A DNA stretch of 53,176 nt from Dyadobacter soli (GTDB taxonomy: Bacteria > Bacteroidota > Bacteroidia > Cytophagales > Spirosomataceae), in assembly GCF_900101885.1 (NCBI RefSeq), contig NZ_FNAN01000034.1:1-53176 (forward strand), written 5' to 3'. Position numbers and translations under genes: made by a program. The notes under the pieces were generated by a model. It made no database searches. It had not been told where the DNA came from and saw nothing but the letters and a program-made list of their open reading frames with translations. Within the stretch, counting starts at the first letter, position 1. Each line of letters opens with the position of its first letter. Below are positions 33,553-43,342 of the stretch, piece by piece.

Positions 33553-34095
33553 AATGATGCATCGCAATTGTTAATAAAGCAATATAATCACCATCGGTTA
33601 CATTTTAAACCCCATTAGTAGCCCACGAAAATCTTGCATAATTGAAAGCTAAAAAAGTCTAACTAAATCACGGAATTTTATACCGGAACCCTACCGGTGC
33701 CAGCGGAATCACGGGATAAACGTACAAGCGCCTTGCAAGTCAATCACTTGCAGAGCGCCTTGTTTTCAGGTACAAAAGTCCGGCGAACCTCCTCTTATCC
33801 GCGGCCTCGCCAAAACCCGGTAAACCAAACCGTCCTAAACTCACGGAAACTACACTGGAAAGGCAGTTCAAGTTAGGATGAGCTTTGCAAGCTGCTTCTC
33901 CGTATTCGGTAATGTGCTTTAATTGCTTAGATAAAGTGATAAGGTATTGCACCGAATTGTATTAATAGATGGCGAAGGCGGGAAATATTGTCGATTTGAA
34001 AATGGTCGCGGTGTCAAGTCGTCTGGAAAAACAGGTAAAACTTAACAAAATGATAAAATTTTCCTATTTTTGAATTAAACCCTACACTCTATCAT
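33553..34095. other. 540-base gap at the right edge of the module
   Basis: No convincing gene. At 33729-33768 the 9-mer AGCGCCTTG occurs twice on either side of the small hairpin GCAAGT/ACTTGC. An ACCGG/CCGGT stem lies at about 33680. The end of the mobile module or its attachment site may lie here. Confidence 0.35.
34065..34072 (+). promoter_or_regulatory. -7 element in front of the decayed gene
   Basis: TATTTTTG fits TAnnTTTG, 24 bases before ATG 34096. No clear -33 element. Confidence 0.35.
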
Positions 34096-34762
34096 ATGAC
34101 GCATGTATTCCAATCAGACAAGATCTGCATTGCTTCAATTAGCTGCCCAACGGATTATTTTACTAGCGAGTCTGTAATACTTGCACGTTCGTTTATCGAA
34201 AAGGTAACGAACTTTTGTTATGCGTCACTCTTCGATTCGGAGGAGTACCGGGCATTTGTGCTCCATCCGTTGTTCAAGCGTTATGATATCATGAGCATGC
34301 CCACGATGCAAGACAGTTTGGACTCCTGGCCGAATCATGTAAAACGCGAAAGGAGCGGCAGGAAGCTTTTAAAAAGATGCCTATTGCCCGGGAAGCATTG
34401 ACGAAATTTTCCGAACACAACCACACCTGAACTGGAAAAAAAGAATATTTTGTCAGAAAGGATTCAGGTGATAGCGGAACGCAGCAAATTGATGGACGCA
34501 TTCTTTACGCTTTGCAATCTTCAATATTATTCGGATGCTTCGGAAGCGCTTTATGGTTCTTTGTAAGGCTGCACCTTTCATGTTGGCATTTTCGGCCCTG
34601 ACTTCGACAGCAATCAGGGAGATGAACTGGATAAAAAATTGCGTAAGGAAATTGCTTGCGTGCTACTACACCTGGGGATGCTCGTTCACGCTGATTTCTT
34701 ACTCGAATGATATCACAGAAATCTGGGACTATTCTTATCGTAACAAGGGAAAAAGCGTTTAA
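34096..34762 (+). pseudogene. Decayed DUF5677-like protein
   Basis: Four pieces in shifting frames form one protein: ICIASISCPTDYFTSESVILARSF to MPTMQDSL in frame 1; LLAESCKTRKERQEAFKKMP in another; LEKKNILSERIQVIAERSKLMDAFF to EALYGSL, a TAA, then GCTFHVGIFGPDFDSNQGDELDKK in a third; and ISYSNDITEIWDYSYRNKGKSV back in the first. At least three frameshifts and one nonsense codon. The pattern (E-R-S-K-L-M, F-x-C, H-V-G-x-F-G) suggests the DUF5677/HEPN-like group. It is an old, non-functional gene. Confidence 0.7.
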
Positions 34763-35152
34763 ATCTCCTGATGCATATTGTTGGCCGGAAAACTATCTAG
34801 AAATTCAAAGAGCCGATAATTGTCAGCCAAAAAAAATGGGCCAAGGATTTTAAGAAGTCAGACTAGCAGTTACGAATCATTCAAACCTCAAGCGTACATT
34901 TTTCCGAGGACATCGATTGAGTGCAACTTTCAAGATCACAACGGTCGCAATTACCTGAACAAGCTGGACACCTAGCCATTGCGTTTTCGCTACTGTCAGT
35001 TACATTGTGGCAATAGTCGACAGCCAACGTATTCTCAAAGGCAAACTTTCGAAAAATTCACCACAACCAAATAGTAGTATAAAATCCCAATGTGGACTAA
35101 TTTGTAAAAGTATTACTACCTTACACATATTAGCAGCCACAATTTTGACACA
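34763..35152. other. 390-base gap upstream of the LuxR-type regulator
   Basis: AT-rich, no gene seen. The last 60 bases contain TAATTTG and ATTACTACC tracts before ATG 35153 and should hold its promoter. Confidence 0.35.
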
Positions 35153-35788
35153 ATGAGAATTTTATTAATTGAAGATCATTTTCTAGTCCGCATGAGCCAG
35201 AAGATTGTGCTTAACGAGCTTCATCGACAGGCGACGATCATGGAAGCCGACAGTTTTGAATCTGGCTTATCTTTTCTCGAGATATTTTCCTTTGACCTGA
35301 TTTTGCTGGATATAGATATACCGGGTGGAAAAGGCAAATTCATGATCGAGCGTATCCGGCAGCGGCAGCCCAATGTGGTAATCCTGATTTGCTCCGCTGC
35401 CGACGAGCAAATCCACGCCCTTGAATACATTAGCGTCGGCGCGAATGGCTATTTGTCCAAAGCTGCCAGCAAAGAAGACGTCATCGCAGCCCTTACAATA
35501 GTGGTTAAAAACAAGCGATATGTGAGCCTGGCTGTACAGGAGCGTCTGCTTGATGCCGTATCGGCAACCCACCGTACCGCGAAAAAATTGAAAGCCCATG
35601 AACTCTCCGGGCGCGAACAGGAAGTTATGCAGATGCTGATCAAGGGTAAGTGGGTTAAAGAAATAGCCTCTCAACTGAACTTGCAATCTAATACGGTCAG
35701 CACATACAAGGCAAGGATATTTGAAAAAATGGGCGTCACCAGTATTGTGGAATTAGCAAAGAAGGCCCAGCAAATGGGTCATGCCTGA
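35153..35788 (+). CDS. LuxR/NarL-type response regulator
   Basis: 211 residues: receiver domain (acidic pocket E7-D8, phospho-acceptor D53 in LILLDIDIPGG, S81, K103) and a C-terminal LuxR helix-turn-helix (LSGREQEVMQMLIKGKWVKEIASQLNLQSNTVSTYKARIFEKMGV). It should bind DNA when phosphorylated. It converges with the propeller kinase gene (16 bases between stops), its likely partner, and is a close copy of the regulator at 47652-48278 on the far side of the surface-protein genes. Confidence 0.93.
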   Translation: MRILLIEDHFLVRMSQKIVLNELHRQATIMEADSFESGLSFLEIFSFDLILLDIDIPGGKGKFMIERIRQRQPNVVILICSAADEQIHALEYISVGANGYLSKAASKEDVIAALTIVVKNKRYVSLAVQERLLDAVSATHRTAKKLKAHELSGREQEVMQMLIKGKWVKEIASQLNLQSNTVSTYKARIFEKMGVTSIVELAKKAQQMGHA

Positions 35789-35804
35789 TGGGTAACAAGC
35801 CTAC

Positions 35805-38800
35805 CTAATGATAGAAGGTCATTGTCACCCTGGTACCCGGGCTTAGCCGCTCGATCAGGATACTTTCCGCCACTGCAGGTGCCAGTTCCTTGACCATCGC
35901 CAGGCCAATGCCGCCTGGCGATGATGCTACCGGCAATGCTATTCCGGTTGAAAACCATTCGATAATCTCAGGGGGGATGCCGCGGCCCGAGTCCTCGATC
36001 GCCAAGTTCAGCCGGTTTCCATTCTGCGCCGTATACGCCTTGATCTGGCCCCCATCTGTGAATTTATTGGCATTATCCACCAAATTGTGGATGATGATTT
36101 TGAGTAATTGCGCATTGGTGACAACGGAGGCATCGCGGGGAATCAGGTTTAAAAATACATTCGTTTTGATCTTGCTGTTCTTCCCATACAATTGCATATT
36201 TTCTTCGATCAGATCGTGTAACGCTATCCTTTCGGTATTTGGCTCACGCTTGTAGACGTGGATTTTTACGTAAGCCAAACTGTCCTCAAGGGAACCTTTC
36301 ACCTGTCGTATCGCCTCGGCAATGTTTTTGGTAAAGAGCGATACCATATCATATTGCTGTTGGTCGAGCATCTTCTGAATCTCTTCGGCAACGATAATGG
36401 CCGCGCCCAAAGGCGAGCGTACGTCATGCGCGATGGAGGCCATTAGCCTCGACTGGAGGTGCATCTGGTTGAGCAGTTCATCCTGCGATTTTTCCAGGTT
36501 GCGCAGCGTTGCCTGCAACTGATTGGTCCGTTCACTTACCTGAAGTTCGAGCAGGACGCTCCTCCGCTGCACGGCGCGTATTCTATACTTTGAGTAAATA
36601 AAGAAACAGAGTATCAGTGCCAGTACGACAAGCATATAAAACCACCAGGTTTGATACCAAAATGGATGGACTGTAATGCCGACGGTTCGATAGCCATAAT
36701 TACCCATGCCGAAACCATTCTTTTTCCTGATGTGCAGTGTGTATTTGCCTTTACTAAGCGTTGAAATTGTAATGGTGGCGATATTGGAATTTGTCTCCAG
36801 GCTCAGCCAATCCGAGTTCATGGGGGCTTTGCCTTCTTCCACTAGCGTATAAGAAAATTCCATATTTTCAGGATTCCCGAAAAACGGGCTACTTACGGTT
36901 AGCCGCAACTGCTTTTGGTCTTGCGAGAAAAGAATATGTTTTTGTCTGGCGGCGATTATCTTCCTGTCAATTTCAATCTGATCGATCATGATTTTCTTAT
37001 CGGGAACTTCCGCGACGGTCGTTTCTGGTTTGAACCATATCAGTCCATCCATAGACGGCAGAGAAACAAATCCCGACGACAACCGCACAGCGCAGGGCTG
37101 GCACCCTCCATTAAATTCGTTGCTATTGAACCCGTCTGTCTTTGAATAATGATGGTAATATAACTCGCCTGGTCGATCGGCATATTTAAGGAGATCCGCT
37201 TTCAAAATTTGAAACAGCCCGCGATTGGTCGTTATCCATAAAAAGCCCTTATTGTCTTCGACAATGCAATGCGCGTTGGCCAGATACCCGAGGGTATCCA
37301 GCGGAAAATGCGTCAGCTTTTTATTCCTAAGAAGAAAAAAGCCGTCCTTGTAAGTCGAGATCCATATCGTGGGCGAGTCACGCGACAGGCACAGACTCCT
37401 TATATACTTATCTTCCAGGCCCTTGACCGAAGTCACGGCCCGGGTTTTACGCGACATGCTGAACAGTCCCCGGCCGGTTCCTACCCAAATTGTATCAGTT
37501 CCCTGTTCGGCAATACATGAAATGTCGGTCAACGGTCCCTTCAAAAACAGGGTTGGTTTGTTGTCAGCTGTAAACGGGGCCTTAAGTAAAAAAAGCCCCT
37601 GCGTCCGGGTCAGCACCCAGATCGTCTTGTCGATTCCCTGATACAATTGCGTGATCTCCGACGGTAATGTCCACGAAAATTTCATTTTCGATCCGTCGGG
37701 TTCCATCATCATTAGCCGGCCCCGGAGCTTGCACCAAATAAAGCCCTCATGGTCGATCAGGATAGAGGATTTGTCCCAAAACACTTTGGCCGTTATCAGA
37801 GGCAATTGCCTGGCATTTACATTCCCGGTCTGTTCATCCATGGCATAAACAATACCCTGACTGGACAGGATACTGTTTGTGCCCATTCGGCCCTGGCCAT
37901 AGTATACCTGGTCCGTGCCGGGAAAATTCGTCGCCAGAGGAGTGAATTGTTTTCTGGTTAGTACCCAAAGACCATTGAGCTGGCTTCCTATAAAGATCCG
38001 TTTCTTTTTGACTTCGTAGTAAACAGCTTTAATCTGCTCCTTTTCAAAGTCAAAGCCACATAGTATCAGCGTCGAAGTCAAATTACCGTTCGCGGTCAAA
38101 GTTATGTGATAAAGCGACTTTCCAATCACAATGCACACCTGGTTGGTTGCATTGTTCCAGAAAACCTTCATATGCTTTCCCTCACGGTAGGATGGATCAT
38201 TGATTAACTCACCTTCGAAGTTGGCTCTTTCAGCTTTAAATGTGCGCGAATCAGCGGCAAATCTCGTCAGTTGCTTGTTTTCGAGGTGATAGAGGTTAGT
38301 GTCCAACCGGAAAAAATTCCAGATGGTTTTCCCTGCCCGATTCACCTGTCCTAATTTTTTCTTTCCATCGTAAAAGGCAAGATTTTCAGCAGAGTAAACA
38401 AAAAAGCGATCGATACCCGTGGGAATATAAAAAGGATCGTGGAAAGGAGTGCCGTAAAACAGCGTTGGTAACCGCTCTGAAATATATCCTCTCCCTTTTT
38501 CCACATAGGGAAATGTACGTGCATTCAGCTGGCGGTACATAGTGCTGTCAACTACGGCCTTTCCCTGATAAATATGGATAAAACACTGATCGCGATTCAT
38601 CGCAAAAAAACCAGCCGGGTTCGGGCGGGGATCCATATGGAAGGAGCCTATACTGGCGGCGTTATATGTTTTCCCGAAATTTTCGAAGACCTTGAAATTT
38701 TTGCCGTCAAAACGGGCTAACCCGCGCTCCGTAGCGAGCCAAATATACCCGAGCTCGTCTTCCGCTATGGAATATACGCTGTTTTGAGGCAGCCCGCTTT

Positions 38801-38927
38801 CGTCGGTGTAACGCTCCAGATGAAAGCCTGACAAATCCTCTGGTCGAAAACTTTGCGACAAAACGTTGTGAGGATCCGTTAGAAAGAAAAATGGTATGAG
38901 AAACCCTAGTAAAGTATTTTTACACAT
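35805..38927 (-). CDS. Sensor histidine kinase with periplasmic two-component propeller
   Basis: About 1040 residues from ATG 38927. Signal region, then a periplasmic part of about 740 residues with repeated Reg_prop blades (SVYSIAEDELGYIWLATERGLARFDG; IWVGTGRGLFS; GFLWITTNRGLF) and a Y_Y_Y domain, one membrane helix (WWFYMLVVLALILCFFIYS), coiled coil, HisKA with H834 (SIAHDVRSPLGAA) and HATPase (LVDNANKFTDGG; DSGRGIPPE; GGIGLAMV). It resembles hybrid sensors of polysaccharide loci but has no attached receiver or AraC domain, so it probably signals to the adjacent LuxR-type regulators. The upstream HK gene ends 55 bases before it. Confidence 0.92.
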   Translation of the reverse strand: MCKNTLLGFLIPFFFLTDPHNVLSQSFRPEDLSGFHLERYTDESGLPQNSVYSIAEDELGYIWLATERGLARFDGKNFKVFENFGKTYNAASIGSFHMDPRPNPAGFFAMNRDQCFIHIYQGKAVVDSTMYRQLNARTFPYVEKGRGYISERLPTLFYGTPFHDPFYIPTGIDRFFVYSAENLAFYDGKKKLGQVNRAGKTIWNFFRLDTNLYHLENKQLTRFAADSRTFKAERANFEGELINDPSYREGKHMKVFWNNATNQVCIVIGKSLYHITLTANGNLTSTLILCGFDFEKEQIKAVYYEVKKKRIFIGSQLNGLWVLTRKQFTPLATNFPGTDQVYYGQGRMGTNSILSSQGIVYAMDEQTGNVNARQLPLITAKVFWDKSSILIDHEGFIWCKLRGRLMMMEPDGSKMKFSWTLPSEITQLYQGIDKTIWVLTRTQGLFLLKAPFTADNKPTLFLKGPLTDISCIAEQGTDTIWVGTGRGLFSMSRKTRAVTSVKGLEDKYIRSLCLSRDSPTIWISTYKDGFFLLRNKKLTHFPLDTLGYLANAHCIVEDNKGFLWITTNRGLFQILKADLLKYADRPGELYYHHYSKTDGFNSNEFNGGCQPCAVRLSSGFVSLPSMDGLIWFKPETTVAEVPDKKIMIDQIEIDRKIIAARQKHILFSQDQKQLRLTVSSPFFGNPENMEFSYTLVEEGKAPMNSDWLSLETNSNIATITISTLSKGKYTLHIRKKNGFGMGNYGYRTVGITVHPFWYQTWWFYMLVVLALILCFFIYSKYRIRAVQRRSVLLELQVSERTNQLQATLRNLEKSQDELLNQMHLQSRLMASIAHDVRSPLGAAIIVAEEIQKMLDQQQYDMVSLFTKNIAEAIRQVKGSLEDSLAYVKIHVYKREPNTERIALHDLIEENMQLYGKNSKIKTNVFLNLIPRDASVVTNAQLLKIIIHNLVDNANKFTDGGQIKAYTAQNGNRLNLAIEDSGRGIPPEIIEWFSTGIALPVASSPGGIGLAMVKELAPAVAESILIERLSPGTRVTMTFYH

Positions 38928-38982
38928 TTGGAAAACACCAGCGCATCGTAAAGGAAGCAAATTAGAAATTATTCTACATTAT

Positions 38983-40299
38983 TCATAGAATGAAGCCAAC
39001 CTTAGGTGCCGTGCTCTTAGTCAGGTGAAACGCATTCGCAATGCCAACTTGGCTATCTTGTAGGACGTGGAACTCCGCAAAAGTGATCCTGGCAGTTACC
39101 TTTCCAGCCGCTGCGCCGATCAAAAAGTCGATATTCAACAGCGCCGAAATGTCCCTTACCAGTATTAAACCCAGCCCCTGCCCATCTTGCTCGTGCTGGG
39201 CAAGATCCCAATCTGGCTTGTAAGGGCGGTCTGCGTCTGCATTTTCGTTCGAAGAGACGGCGGGAATTGTATTTTGGATATCTAAGTGCAGCTGGCCGTC
39301 TGCCACCGCAGTTGCTATTTCGATTACGCCGTCCCCTGTATTTTTTGTTGCATTATCGACCAGATTGTGTAAGATCACGCCCAGGAGATGGCCATTACTG
39401 GTTACGGCCAAACGCTCGTCCACGAGTAGTTTTAATGTATTTCCCCTCGAAGACAGGATCTGCTCAAACACTCCGGTTTTCTCGCGCACCAATGCAGCCA
39501 GGTTCACATTCCCCAAATGCAGCGATCCTTTGTGGATCTGCCCTTTTGCGAATGCCAGGTGGTTATGCATGAAAGTGGCTATATTGGTCAGCCCCCATAC
39601 CAATTGCCGGTTGTATTCAGCCGCCCGCTTAAATTGATTATTTCCGATGAGATCGCCCATGCGTTCGGCCCCCTCGATGATAAATCTCAGCGGCGCATTG
39701 ACATCATGTGTGATCGACGCGACTACGCGCGTCAGCAGGTGTACCTGATGGTCCAGTTCGTCCTGTGACGCGCTCAATACGGAAAGTGCATGTTCCAGTT
39801 CCGCGGTCCGTTCAATTACGAGCTCTTCCAACAATTGCCTTTGCTGCTCGGCATTTGCTGTGCGGTCCCTTTCCCTTTGCAGTTCTTCCCTTTGACGCTG
39901 ACGTTCGATTTCACGCAAAAAAATGACCGGAACCATGATCAAACCCATTAAGAGGCCACGTAAAGAAAGCCGGATCGACGCCACCCAAAGCGGAAGTTCG
40001 CGAATAGGCTTAATCGGATAATCCTCAAAAAAGGGATTTGAACCATAGTAGAATAAAATGGATAGCAATGCGCAAAAGACCAGTGAAATAACCGCTTTCT
40101 GCCATCGGACTAAATGGACCCTGAAATAAATGTGATAGGTCACAAGCCACATCGATAAGCACATCAGCCATATCACCACCTCTGATCCAATCAGGTTTAC
40201 TGGATCAGCAGCCTGGCCTTCGGAGAGCCGCACAGGCAACAGAGATAAAGCCAGTACTGTCGCAATTGACGAACCGAGTTGTAGATTATATTTTTTCAT
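38983..40299 (-). CDS. Membrane sensor histidine kinase with unusual ATP-binding box
   Basis: 438 residues from ATG 40299. Four or five membrane helices in the first 145 residues (VVIWLMCLSMWLVTYHIYF; AVISLVFCALLSILFYYG; GLLMGLIMVPVIFL), a long coiled coil (REIERQRQREELQRERDR), HisKA with H198 (SITHDVNAPLRFI), and a HATPase part with a normal N box (LVDNATKNTGDG) and G2 (GQGLGLILV). In place of the D-x-G-x-G box it has LDIQNTIPAV, so ATP binding may be altered. It is transcribed with the propeller kinase and diverges from the surface-protein genes. Confidence 0.85.
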   Translation of the reverse strand: MKKYNLQLGSSIATVLALSLLPVRLSEGQAADPVNLIGSEVVIWLMCLSMWLVTYHIYFRVHLVRWQKAVISLVFCALLSILFYYGSNPFFEDYPIKPIRELPLWVASIRLSLRGLLMGLIMVPVIFLREIERQRQREELQRERDRTANAEQQRQLLEELVIERTAELEHALSVLSASQDELDHQVHLLTRVVASITHDVNAPLRFIIEGAERMGDLIGNNQFKRAAEYNRQLVWGLTNIATFMHNHLAFAKGQIHKGSLHLGNVNLAALVREKTGVFEQILSSRGNTLKLLVDERLAVTSNGHLLGVILHNLVDNATKNTGDGVIEIATAVADGQLHLDIQNTIPAVSSNENADADRPYKPDWDLAQHEQDGQGLGLILVRDISALLNIDFLIGAAAGKVTARITFAEFHVLQDSQVGIANAFHLTKSTAPKVGFIL

Positions 40300-40880
40300 T
40301 AAAACCTTCGTTCGAGCAAAATTCAATACAATTAAGCGACTGAAACCGACATCTAGAGTTGCCACGTGTAAAAAAGTACTTTTCAAAACCGGATAAGTGC
40401 GCCAGGTATGCTTCCACCAGTTGTCAGATGGCTGCTATCAAGTATATTGGGGCGCAGTTAACATAAAATTAATTTGTAGACATTCCCCTACGTTCAACTC
40501 CCTATCATAGGTTTCAAAGTTTGCTGCATAACCGTGCGCAACTTTACCTCACTACGCCTAATTGCGGCCGGGGCGACACATTAACGCCTCTGCCCTCCGT
40601 CATCACAATCCGGGTCCGCCTGAGACACGCCAAATAATAGCAAGTTCAAATATAGACTTACTACTACATTGATAGATTTATCTCTTGGTTCTTTTTGTAG
40701 ATCTCGACGGGTCGGTTCGGGACAGTCTCTCTATGTTTGTTCTGGACCAAAAGGTCAGGATTCAGACATAATAAACCGTCGCTCCGCATTGCAAGTCTAT
40801 TCGGGACGAGCGGATGATCAATGTCCCACGATCGGTTAATCGGCTACACGAAAAGCATTTGTTAATCTAAAATCAGTTAT
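40300..40880. other. Divergent regulatory region, 581 bases
   Basis: Lies between the kinase gene pair and the secreted-protein genes. On the plus strand TATGTTTG (40732-40739) fits the -7 consensus, about 140 bases before ATG 40881. No gene, no clear hairpin. Probable site for the LuxR-type regulators (inference). Confidence 0.4.
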
Positions 40881-41606
40881 ATGAAAACACGTCAACTAAT
40901 TTCTACGCTGCTGCTCAACTTGGCATTGGCCATGTCATCACTCACTTTTGCCCAGGTTAAAATTGGCTCGAATCCGACAACAATCGATCCGAACAATAAC
41001 CTGGAAGTGGAAAGCTCCGATCCGGTCAAAAAAATCAGTATCCACAAAACCACAGGTAAACTGACGATCGCCGACGGCTCCCAGGGCGACAGGAAAGTAC
41101 TCACTTCCGACGCGAACGGAGTTGCTACCTGGCGGAGCCAGTCGGACCTGGCGATACCCGTGACAGCATTCAGCGGGGCCATTACCGGCCTGGCCACCAT
41201 TCCCACATTTACTACACACGATGAACCCAGCCAGCGCCTGCCACTGATCCCGACCCTCGGAGCATCATCCTGGGATGGCGCGGCCAAAAGGTTTATTGTG
41301 CCTTCGGATGGCACGTATTCTGTCCAGGTAGGGCTCTCATGTATCAGCACCACCGGCGCCGGTGTCACACTCTGGACGAGGATATGGGTAGTGTCGGAAA
41401 ATGGCGGTCCGATCTTCAAGGGTACCAGCCCGATGGGTGCGACGGCCGGGGACTGGCAATCTGTCGTTTACACGGGCAAATTGACAACTGGCGACGGCAT
41501 CTCGCTGGAGGGGTACACTATGCAGACGGACGGAAATCCTCCCGTGAACCCCATCTGGACAGGTACCTGCGGACGTGCTTACATGACCGTTACCAAAATA
41601 GATTGA
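40881..41606 (+). CDS. Secreted stem/head protein A1 (C1q-like head)
   Basis: 241 residues. Signal peptide (1-24, ending LTFAQ), then a stem motif QVKIGSNPTTIDPNNNLEVE and KVLTSDANGVATW shared with two paralogues in the locus. From about residue 85 the sequence differs: a beta-rich head (RFIVPSDGTYSVQVGLSC; GAGVTLWTRIWVV; WQSVVYTGKLTTGDGISLEGY) with the pattern of C1q/TNF-like jelly rolls. It should be exported to the periplasm or surface; it has no T9SS tail. The first gene of the plus-strand series. Confidence 0.75.
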   Translation: MKTRQLISTLLLNLALAMSSLTFAQVKIGSNPTTIDPNNNLEVESSDPVKKISIHKTTGKLTIADGSQGDRKVLTSDANGVATWRSQSDLAIPVTAFSGAITGLATIPTFTTHDEPSQRLPLIPTLGASSWDGAAKRFIVPSDGTYSVQVGLSCISTTGAGVTLWTRIWVVSENGGPIFKGTSPMGATAGDWQSVVYTGKLTTGDGISLEGYTMQTDGNPPVNPIWTGTCGRAYMTVTKID

Positions 41607-41663
41607 TGCACCAGCCCTCTGTGCAAGTAAAAGGTAATTCCACAATTTCTAAACGTCAACGCT

Positions 41664-42551
41664 ATGAAAACAAAGCAATTGTTATCGGCGATCGCATTCG
41701 CCGTAGCTGCCACGGCATCGACCGCCTCCATGGCCCAGGTAAAAATCGGGGCAAATCCAACAGCGATAAGCACAGGGGCTCACCTGGATGTCGAGTCCAG
41801 TATCAATACGCATACGGTGGTATTGCAATCCGGCGCCGTTGGTATTAACACCGCACTGCCGCAAGCCTGGCTGGATATTCGTGGAACTACTAAAATCCTT
41901 TCACAGCCCGGCGAGCAAACCGGGACAATCTGGACAGGAACATCGAATATCGACGGTGTTGAGATAAGCGCCGGTGCTGGGGACGCGTGGGTCGGTATTC
42001 AGCGGAGAGGCGGCGCTCCACTCCATCTTTCCAAACCGACGGGTACCATTGAGGAATCCTTCATCATTTTTAGCGTCAGTGGTGTTCCTGGCGGTGTTGG
42101 TGCAATCACATACAATGGCGCGGGCGGGGTGATTTACGGAACCACTTCGGACAAGCGTCTGAAGGAAAACATCCACGCCACAAAATTCGGACTGGAAGCG
42201 CTGAAAGCCGTTAAAATCTACGATTACAATTACAAAGCCGATTCCAAAAAAAAGCTGGCGACAGGGGTATTGGCGCAGGAGTTGCATCAAATTTATCCCC
42301 AGGCCGTCAGAGTGGGTGGCGACGATGAGAAGACTAAGCCCTGGCAGGTCGATTACAGCAAGCTCGTTCCAATGCTTGTCAAATCGGTACAGGAACTGAA
42401 TGAGAAAGTAGAGTCGCTGGAAAGCGAAAAATCGCAACTAAGCGCGGAATTGAAACGTAAAGAAGCCTCATATACCGAACTCAACAACCGCGTATCACAA
42501 CTGGAAAGGCTGTTTAGTGGCGCGAATAATACAAAATCCGTGAGCCGGTAA
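41664..42551 (+). CDS. Secreted protein with S74 intramolecular chaperone domain
   Basis: 295 residues. Signal peptide (1-24), a stem QVKIGANPTAISTGAHLDVESS similar to the A proteins, a middle part, then a peptidase S74 / endosialidase chaperone domain (SDKRLKENI at 162-170, with the self-cleavage Ser162; ATGVLAQELHQIYPQAV) and a coiled coil (about 240-285). Such domains trimerise fibre-like proteins and often cut themselves off, as in phage tail spikes. It suggests that trimeric fibres are built at this locus. Gap to A1 57 bases, to A2 26 bases. Confidence 0.85.
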   Translation: MKTKQLLSAIAFAVAATASTASMAQVKIGANPTAISTGAHLDVESSINTHTVVLQSGAVGINTALPQAWLDIRGTTKILSQPGEQTGTIWTGTSNIDGVEISAGAGDAWVGIQRRGGAPLHLSKPTGTIEESFIIFSVSGVPGGVGAITYNGAGGVIYGTTSDKRLKENIHATKFGLEALKAVKIYDYNYKADSKKKLATGVLAQELHQIYPQAVRVGGDDEKTKPWQVDYSKLVPMLVKSVQELNEKVESLESEKSQLSAELKRKEASYTELNNRVSQLERLFSGANNTKSVSR

Positions 42552-42577
42552 ATGCTGATATTTTAAAACTCATCGAT

Positions 42578-43255
42578 ATGAAAACACAAATTCTATTATC
42601 CAAAATTTCCAGGACGAAACTAACCTTGGCGCTATTTGCCGCTGCAATGCTTGTCGGCTCTTCCACCGTATTCGCTCAGGTGAAAATTGGAACGAACCCG
42701 ACGACTATCGAGCCCAACTCCAATTTGGAAGTGGAGGCCTCTACCCCAGGACGCAAGACGAAAATAGACAAAACAACAGGCCAGGTAACCATTGCCGACG
42801 GTACTGAGGGTGCCGGGAAAGTATTAACTTCGGATGCAGCCGGCGGTACCAGTTGGCAAAATCCATTGGCCGGGGCGATGGTCAATGGAACTACGGGGAA
42901 TCAAGTAACCGTCACCAATACGGGAACGTTTGCTACCTATTCAGGTGCAACGATCACCTTGACCAGGGCAGGTACTTACATGGTTACTGCCCAATGGACG
43001 ATGCCGACTGCTTCCACAGTTTACCCTGTCGGTAACCAGGCTTTTATCAATACCGCTTTGTCGACCAGCCCTTCAACTTATGACGCGGTGGGCGTGGCAG
43101 CGGAATGGATGGTTATTGCCGGCGGGGCATACCATACAACCCCATCGTTCAGAGTTGCGGTTGCGGGTCCTCAAACGCTTTACTTCTGGTTTCAAACCGG
43201 TTTCTTTTCCGGCGAACTGCGATTTACGGAAACCTATGCTGTCGGGCCATTTTGA
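42578..43255 (+). CDS. Secreted stem/head protein A2 (C1q-like head)
   Basis: 225 residues. Signal peptide to about residue 34 (SSTVFAQ), stem QVKIGTNPTTIEPNSNLEVE, TPGRKTKIDKTTGQVTI and KVLTSDAAGGTSW. The head after residue 95 (VNGTTGNQVTVTNTGTFATYSG, LTRAGTYMVTAQWTMP) is C1q-like but differs from A1 and A3. It is followed by T9SS protein B1 and forms with it the first of two tandem A-B units. Confidence 0.75.
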   Translation: MKTQILLSKISRTKLTLALFAAAMLVGSSTVFAQVKIGTNPTTIEPNSNLEVEASTPGRKTKIDKTTGQVTIADGTEGAGKVLTSDAAGGTSWQNPLAGAMVNGTTGNQVTVTNTGTFATYSGATITLTRAGTYMVTAQWTMPTASTVYPVGNQAFINTALSTSPSTYDAVGVAAEWMVIAGGAYHTTPSFRVAVAGPQTLYFWFQTGFFSGELRFTETYAVGPF

Positions 43256-43342
43256 TAGGCCGTTCGGTTAGCTGATCGCGGGTTTGAAAGTAAGTTGCTT
43301 TCGAACGCAAACATCCATTCAAAGCATTAAACAGACATTACA

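Noticed and set aside
33740..33952. 70-codon minus-strand frame in the gap after the module
   Set aside because: Composition is not protein-like and there is no coupling to a neighbour; probably chance.
35113..40664. Shared 7-mer TTACTAC before the 35153 regulator and in the divergent region (35113-35119, 40658-40664) as a regulator operator
   Set aside because: Too short, and not found in front of the other genes of the locus.
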